A DNA stretch of 36,285 nucleotides. It comes from Lysobacterales bacterium. GTDB taxonomy: Bacteria; Pseudomonadota; Gammaproteobacteria; Xanthomonadales; Xanthomonadaceae. Both the position numbers and the translations under genes were made by a program. A model generated the notes under the pieces. That model saw nothing but the letters and a program-made list of their open reading frames with translations, had not been told where the DNA came from and did not search any database. Below are positions 32,624 through 36,285 of the stretch, one piece after another. Where the stretch lies: positions 1-36,285 of the forward strand of contig JAATFS010000069.1 in assembly GCA_015655035.1 (NCBI GenBank), read 5' to 3'. The first letter of the stretch is position 1, and the number at the start of each line of letters is the position of its first letter.

Positions 32624-33182
32624 GCCCGGAGTAATCGGTGAGGCGGAACAGATCCACGCCGATACGGCCAGCGGCGCTTTGCCAGCGCTCATCCAATGGC
32701 GTGTCGAACAATAATTCCGAATCCGAGGGCGCGGTCAGCCAACTGTTCTCGCCCAGCTCGAATTCCAGCTGCCCAGCGCCCCAGCCGGCACAGCCCAGGG
32801 CTACCAGCGCGTTGCGCGGCCCCTTGCCTTCGGCCATGGCTTCCAGGATGTCGCGCGAGGTGGTCAGGTACAGGCTTTCGCCGACCTCCAGACTGGAATC
32901 CCAGTCGCGTCCATCGTCGTGAATCACGAAGCCGCGCTCCGGATGCACCGGGCCGCCACTGAGCACGATCTGGCCGCGCAGCGCCTCGTCGCTGGTGTCG
33001 ATCCCCATCTGCGACAGCACTTCGCCCAACGTGTACTCGGAGGCCCGGTTGACCAGCACCCCCATCGCCCCGTTGTCGTCGTGCTGACAGATCAGCGCCA
33101 CGCTGCGGGAAAAGCTTGGGTCGGACAGCGCCGGCAGCGCAATCAGGAGATGCTGGGTCAGGTTGGTGGTCGCGTCGGGCAT
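32616..33182 (-). CDS. algH: YqgE/AlgH family protein
   Basis: [52 protein letters not shown]. Confidence 0.93.
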   Translation of the reverse strand: MPDATTNLTQHLLIALPALSDPSFSRSVALICQHDDNGAMGVLVNRASEYTLGEVLSQMGIDTSDEALRGQIVLSGGPVHPERGFVIHDDGRDWDSSLEVGESLYLTTSRDILEAMAEGKGPRNALVALGCAGWGAGQLEFELGENSWLTAPSDSELLFDTPLDERWQSAAGRIGVDLFRLTDYSGHA

Positions 33183-33220
33183 GGCGATCATTTTAGGGCC
33201 TGTTGGCTTATTGTGTACGC

Positions 33221-33772
33221 ATGAGCGGTTACTGCAGCATCGCGCCGGGTCATCCGGTACACGGTCCTTATCACGACCATGAGTACGGCTTCCCCCAGCG
33301 CGTGGAGGCTGAACTGTTCGAACGGCTGTTGCTGGAGATCAACCAGGCCGGTTTGAGCTGGGAAACGATCCTGAGGAAGCGCGAGGGCTTCCGCCGCGCC
33401 TACGGCGGTTTCGACGTCGATACCGTGGCCGCCTACGCCGAAGCGGACATCGCGCGGCTGCTGTCGGACCCGGGGATCATCCGCAACCGGCTCAAGGTGC
33501 TGGCGGCGATCCACAACGCGCAGGTGATCCGGGGCCTGCGCGCCTCGCATGGCGGCTTCGCCGCGTGGCTGGACGCGCACCACCCGCTGGACAAGCCCGC
33601 CTGGGTGAAGCTGTTCAAGCGGACCTTCCGCTTCACCGGCGGCGAGATCACCGGCGAGTTCCTGATGAGCCTGGGCTACCTGCCCGGCGCGCACCACCGC
33701 GACTGCCCGGTCTATGCGCGCATCGCCGCGCTGCGGCCGGCCTGGGCGCAGGGGCCATCCGCCCCGTTGTAG
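33221..33772 (+). CDS. tagA: DNA-3-methyladenine glycosylase I
   Basis: [60 protein letters not shown] zinc-site region. Confidence 0.92.
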   Translation: MSGYCSIAPGHPVHGPYHDHEYGFPQRVEAELFERLLLEINQAGLSWETILRKREGFRRAYGGFDVDTVAAYAEADIARLLSDPGIIRNRLKVLAAIHNAQVIRGLRASHGGFAAWLDAHHPLDKPAWVKLFKRTFRFTGGEITGEFLMSLGYLPGAHHRDCPVYARIAALRPAWAQGPSAPL

Positions 33773-33838
33773 CGGGCACCGCCGGCCTTGCCGCCCTCAA
33801 CCCTTCAACCCTTCAACCCCGCGGGTTGTCAGGACGCT

Positions 33839-33890
33839 GCCTTCTTCCGCGTGCGGGGGGAAGCTGCCCGAAGAGCGGATGGGGGTTGCC
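33839..33890 (+). repeat. REP-like hairpin repeat, copy A
   Basis: CTTCTTCCGCGTGCGGGGGGAAGCTGCCCGAAGAGCGGATGGGGGTTGCC. Folds as a hairpin and aligns imperfectly to the reverse complement of 33912-33963. Confidence 0.6.
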
Positions 33891-33911
33891 TTGATGCATG
33901 GAAACGCCACA

Positions 33912-33963
33912 GCAAGCCCCTCACCCGGCGCGGAGCGCCAGCTTCCCGCAAGCGGGAGAAGGG
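33912..33963 (-). repeat. REP-like hairpin repeat, copy B (inverted relative to copy A)
   Basis: Minus strand reads CCCTTCTCCCGCTTGCGGGAAGCTGGCGCTCCGCGCCGGGTGAGGGGCTTGC, sharing CCTTCT-CCGC-TGCGGG-AAGCTG and a TG-GGG-TTGC end with copy A. Confidence 0.6.
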
Positions 33964-33983
33964 ATCGGGCACCGCCTATTGCC

Positions 33984-34700
33984 TCATACCCCCATGTAGC
34001 GATGCGGGCGGTGGTTGAACATCAGCACCAGGCTCAGCATCAGCGCCCCCAGGGCGGAATACAGCACCTGTGAAGGCGACAGCACGAAACAGGCGGCGGC
34101 CATCAATACCGCATCGAAAATCATCTGCACCTTGCCCGCGCTCCAGCCGCGATCGCGTTGCAGATAGACCGCGAGGATGCCCACCCCCCCCAGGCTGGCG
34201 CGGTGGCGGATGAAGAACAGCACGCCCAGCCCGACCAGCGACCCGCCGACCAGCGCCGAGTACAACGGCGGCATCTGCGCGTAGTCGGCCCAGCGCGGCA
34301 ACAGGTCCGTCATCAGCCCGCAAGCGCCGACCGCTGCGAAGGTCTTGAATGTGAACTCCCAGCCCATCCGGCGTACCGACAGCCAATAGAACGGCAGATT
34401 GACCAGGACGAACAGAAGCCCGAAGTTCCACTCCAGGGTGTAGTGCAGCAGGAAGGCCACGCCGGCCATGCCGCCAATCATCAGCCCCCCTTTGGCGAAC
34501 ACCGCCAGGCCCAGCGATGCCACCAGCGTCGCCAGCAACATGCCCTGCACGTCTTCAGTCACCGAGTGGTGGAATGCACGATCGTTGGCCAGGGTGCCGG
34601 CCGAATCCGGCGGCGGAGTCAACGGTCCAGCGGTGACGACGGCGCCATCTTCAGGCAGCGGCTCTTGCTCGGGGCGCAGGTCGGAATCGGGAAGGGTCAC
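33984..34700 (-). CDS. YitT family membrane protein
   Basis: LGLAVFAKGGLMIGGMAGVAFLLHYTLEWNFGLLFVLVNLPFYWLSVRRMG matches the YitT topology; proline-rich N-terminal extension of about 50 aa. Confidence 0.82.
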   Translation of the reverse strand: MTLPDSDLRPEQEPLPEDGAVVTAGPLTPPPDSAGTLANDRAFHHSVTEDVQGMLLATLVASLGLAVFAKGGLMIGGMAGVAFLLHYTLEWNFGLLFVLVNLPFYWLSVRRMGWEFTFKTFAAVGACGLMTDLLPRWADYAQMPPLYSALVGGSLVGLGVLFFIRHRASLGGVGILAVYLQRDRGWSAGKVQMIFDAVLMAAACFVLSPSQVLYSALGALMLSLVLMFNHRPHRYMGV

Positions 34701-34863
34701 GGGCGACGGGGCAGCAGTGGCAGGGGAATCGAGCTCATCATCCTACATCGTTGCAGATGAAACAGCGGTTGGGCCGAAGGCTTGCCTCGGGCAACCACCG
34801 CGCCGGCAACTGCCCCCTCCGGGCGGCGCCATCGCTACCGGCGATTCCGCCTGGCAAGTGGCT

Positions 34864-35901
34864 TCATTCGAAGATCCGACGTTCCTTGGCGAAATCGCGA
34901 GCGTGGCTGCGTGCGATCAGCCCGCGCTTGACCAGCTCCTGCAAGTGCTGGTCCAGGGTCTGCATCCCGTACTGTTGCCCGGTCTGGATCGCCGAATACA
35001 TCTGCGCCACCTTGTCTTCGCGGATGAGGTTGCGGATGGCGGGGGTGCCAAGCATGATTTCCCACGCGGCGGTGCGGCCGCCGCCCACCAACTTCGGCAG
35101 TGCCTGCGAAATCACCGCGCGCAGCGACTCGGACAACATCGAACGCGCCATCGACTTTTCGGGGGCCGGGAAGATATCGATGATGCGGTCGATGGTCTTT
35201 GCCGCCGAATTGGTATGCAAGGTAGCCAACACCAGATGACCGGTTTCAGCGGCGGTCAACGCCAGCCGGACGCTTTCCAGGTCGCGCAGCTCGCCGATCA
35301 GGATGATGTCCGGGTCCTCGCGCAGCGCCGAACGCAACGCCTGGCTGAAACCACGAGTATCGCGGTGCACCTCGCGCTGGTTGATCAGGCACTTCTGCGG
35401 GGTGTGCACGAACTCGATCGGGTCCTCGATGGTGAGGATGTGGCCGTACTCGCGCTTGTTGATCGCATCGACCATTGCCGCAAGCGTGGTCGACTTGCCC
35501 GAGCCGGTCGGTCCGGTTACCAGGATCAGGCCTTGCGGCTGCTCGATCAGCTGACGGAAGACCGGCGGGCTTCCGATCGCCTCGAGCGTCGGGATCTCCG
35601 CCGGGATGGTGCGGAACACCGCAGCGGCGCCCCGCTCCTGGGTGAACGCATTGACGCGGAAACGGGCCAGCGACGGAATCTCGAAGGAAAAATCGACTTC
35701 GAACAATTCCTCGTATTCGCGGCGCTGCCGGTCGGACATGATTTCATGCACCAGTGCATGCACCTGCGCATGGTCCAGCGCCGGAAGATTGATACGGCGC
35801 ACGTCGCCATCGACCCGGATCATCGGCGGCAAGCCTGCGGACAGGTGTAGATCCGAGGCCTTGTTCTCGACCGAAAACGCCAACAGCTCAGCGATGTCCA
35901 C
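34864..35901 (-). CDS. pilT: Type IV pilus twitching motility ATPase PilT
   Basis: MDIAELLAFSVENKASDLHLSAGLPPMIRVDGDVRRINLP; Walker A GPTGSGKSTTLAAM; AIRNLIREDKVAQMYSAIQTG. Confidence 0.95.
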   Translation of the reverse strand: MDIAELLAFSVENKASDLHLSAGLPPMIRVDGDVRRINLPALDHAQVHALVHEIMSDRQRREYEELFEVDFSFEIPSLARFRVNAFTQERGAAAVFRTIPAEIPTLEAIGSPPVFRQLIEQPQGLILVTGPTGSGKSTTLAAMVDAINKREYGHILTIEDPIEFVHTPQKCLINQREVHRDTRGFSQALRSALREDPDIILIGELRDLESVRLALTAAETGHLVLATLHTNSAAKTIDRIIDIFPAPEKSMARSMLSESLRAVISQALPKLVGGGRTAAWEIMLGTPAIRNLIREDKVAQMYSAIQTGQQYGMQTLDQHLQELVKRGLIARSHARDFAKERRIFE

Positions 35902-35968
35902 GCGCTGCTCTTCCCCTGGAACGACTGGAAGGATATCTCCCCGGGCGGCAGTATAGCGTCCTCATTCG

Positions 35969-36285
35969 ATGCAGGAAGGCGCTCCCTTGTCCGTTTCAGC
36001 GTTACCGCAGATCCAACTGGCCATGGCCAACGCCGCCCGCGTCGCCGCTCGTCCCGAGGCAAGGCTGCTGGCGGTTTCCAAGACCCAGCCGGCCGCCGCA
36101 GTGGCTGCGCTGGCCGCACAGGGACAGCGCGCCTTCGGCGAAAACTACGTGCAGGAAGCTTCCGCCAAGATTGCCGAGCTGCAACCGCTGGCGCTGGAGT
36201 GGCATTTGATCGGGCACCTGCAATCCAACAAGGCCGAACAGGCGGCCCAGTTGTTCGACTGGGTGCAGACGCTGGACCGCGAAAA
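35969..36285 (+). CDS. YggS family PLP-dependent protein, truncated by the window end
   Basis: Frame from ATG 35969 reads ...ARLLAVSKTQPAAAVAALAAQGQRAFGENYVQEASAKI...EWHLIGHLQSNKAEQAAQLFDWVQTLDRE and stays open to 36285. Confidence 0.9.
   Translation, partial: MQEGAPLSVSALPQIQLAMANAARVAARPEARLLAVSKTQPAAAVAALAAQGQRAFGENYVQEASAKIAELQPLALEWHLIGHLQSNKAEQAAQLFDWVQTLDRE

Noticed and set aside
34468-35850. 460-aa plus-strand ORF
   Set aside because: Antisense to pilT and yitT; no recognisable family.

Overview
This 36.3 kb window is high-GC and looks like core chromosome of a gammaproteobacterium, probably Xanthomonadaceae; that placement is inferred from gene content and order. It is densely coding. 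In order it carries: comEA-like; M20 peptidase; amgK-murU; hda / AI-2E transporter / DUF2066; purM-purN; two tandem DUF3108 genes; an EF-hand membrane protein, murA and a bolA-family gene; the LPS export and sigma-54/PTS block (kdsD-kdsC-lptC-lptA-lptB-rpoN-hpf-ptsN-hprK-rapZ-EIIA(Man)-ptsH-ptsI-mgtE); a DUF1294 gene; a short cydAB-type bd oxidase; an APC permease; a secreted lysyl-endopeptidase-like serine protease; pyrB-ruvX-algH; tagA; a YitT-family gene; pilT; and the truncated start of a yggS-like gene. I found no rRNA, tRNA, CRISPR array, transposase, integrase or prophage. I also found no convincing undescribed multi-gene system. The items most worth a second look are small: strong intergenic hairpins, a pair of inverted REP-like repeats between tagA and yitT, a probable dispersed intergenic repeat after the DUF1294 gene, an EF-hand protein whose start overlaps the murA stop, tandem DUF3108 paralogs, a hairpin abutting the hpf Shine-Dalgarno sequence, and an EIIB/EIIC-less regulatory PTS.
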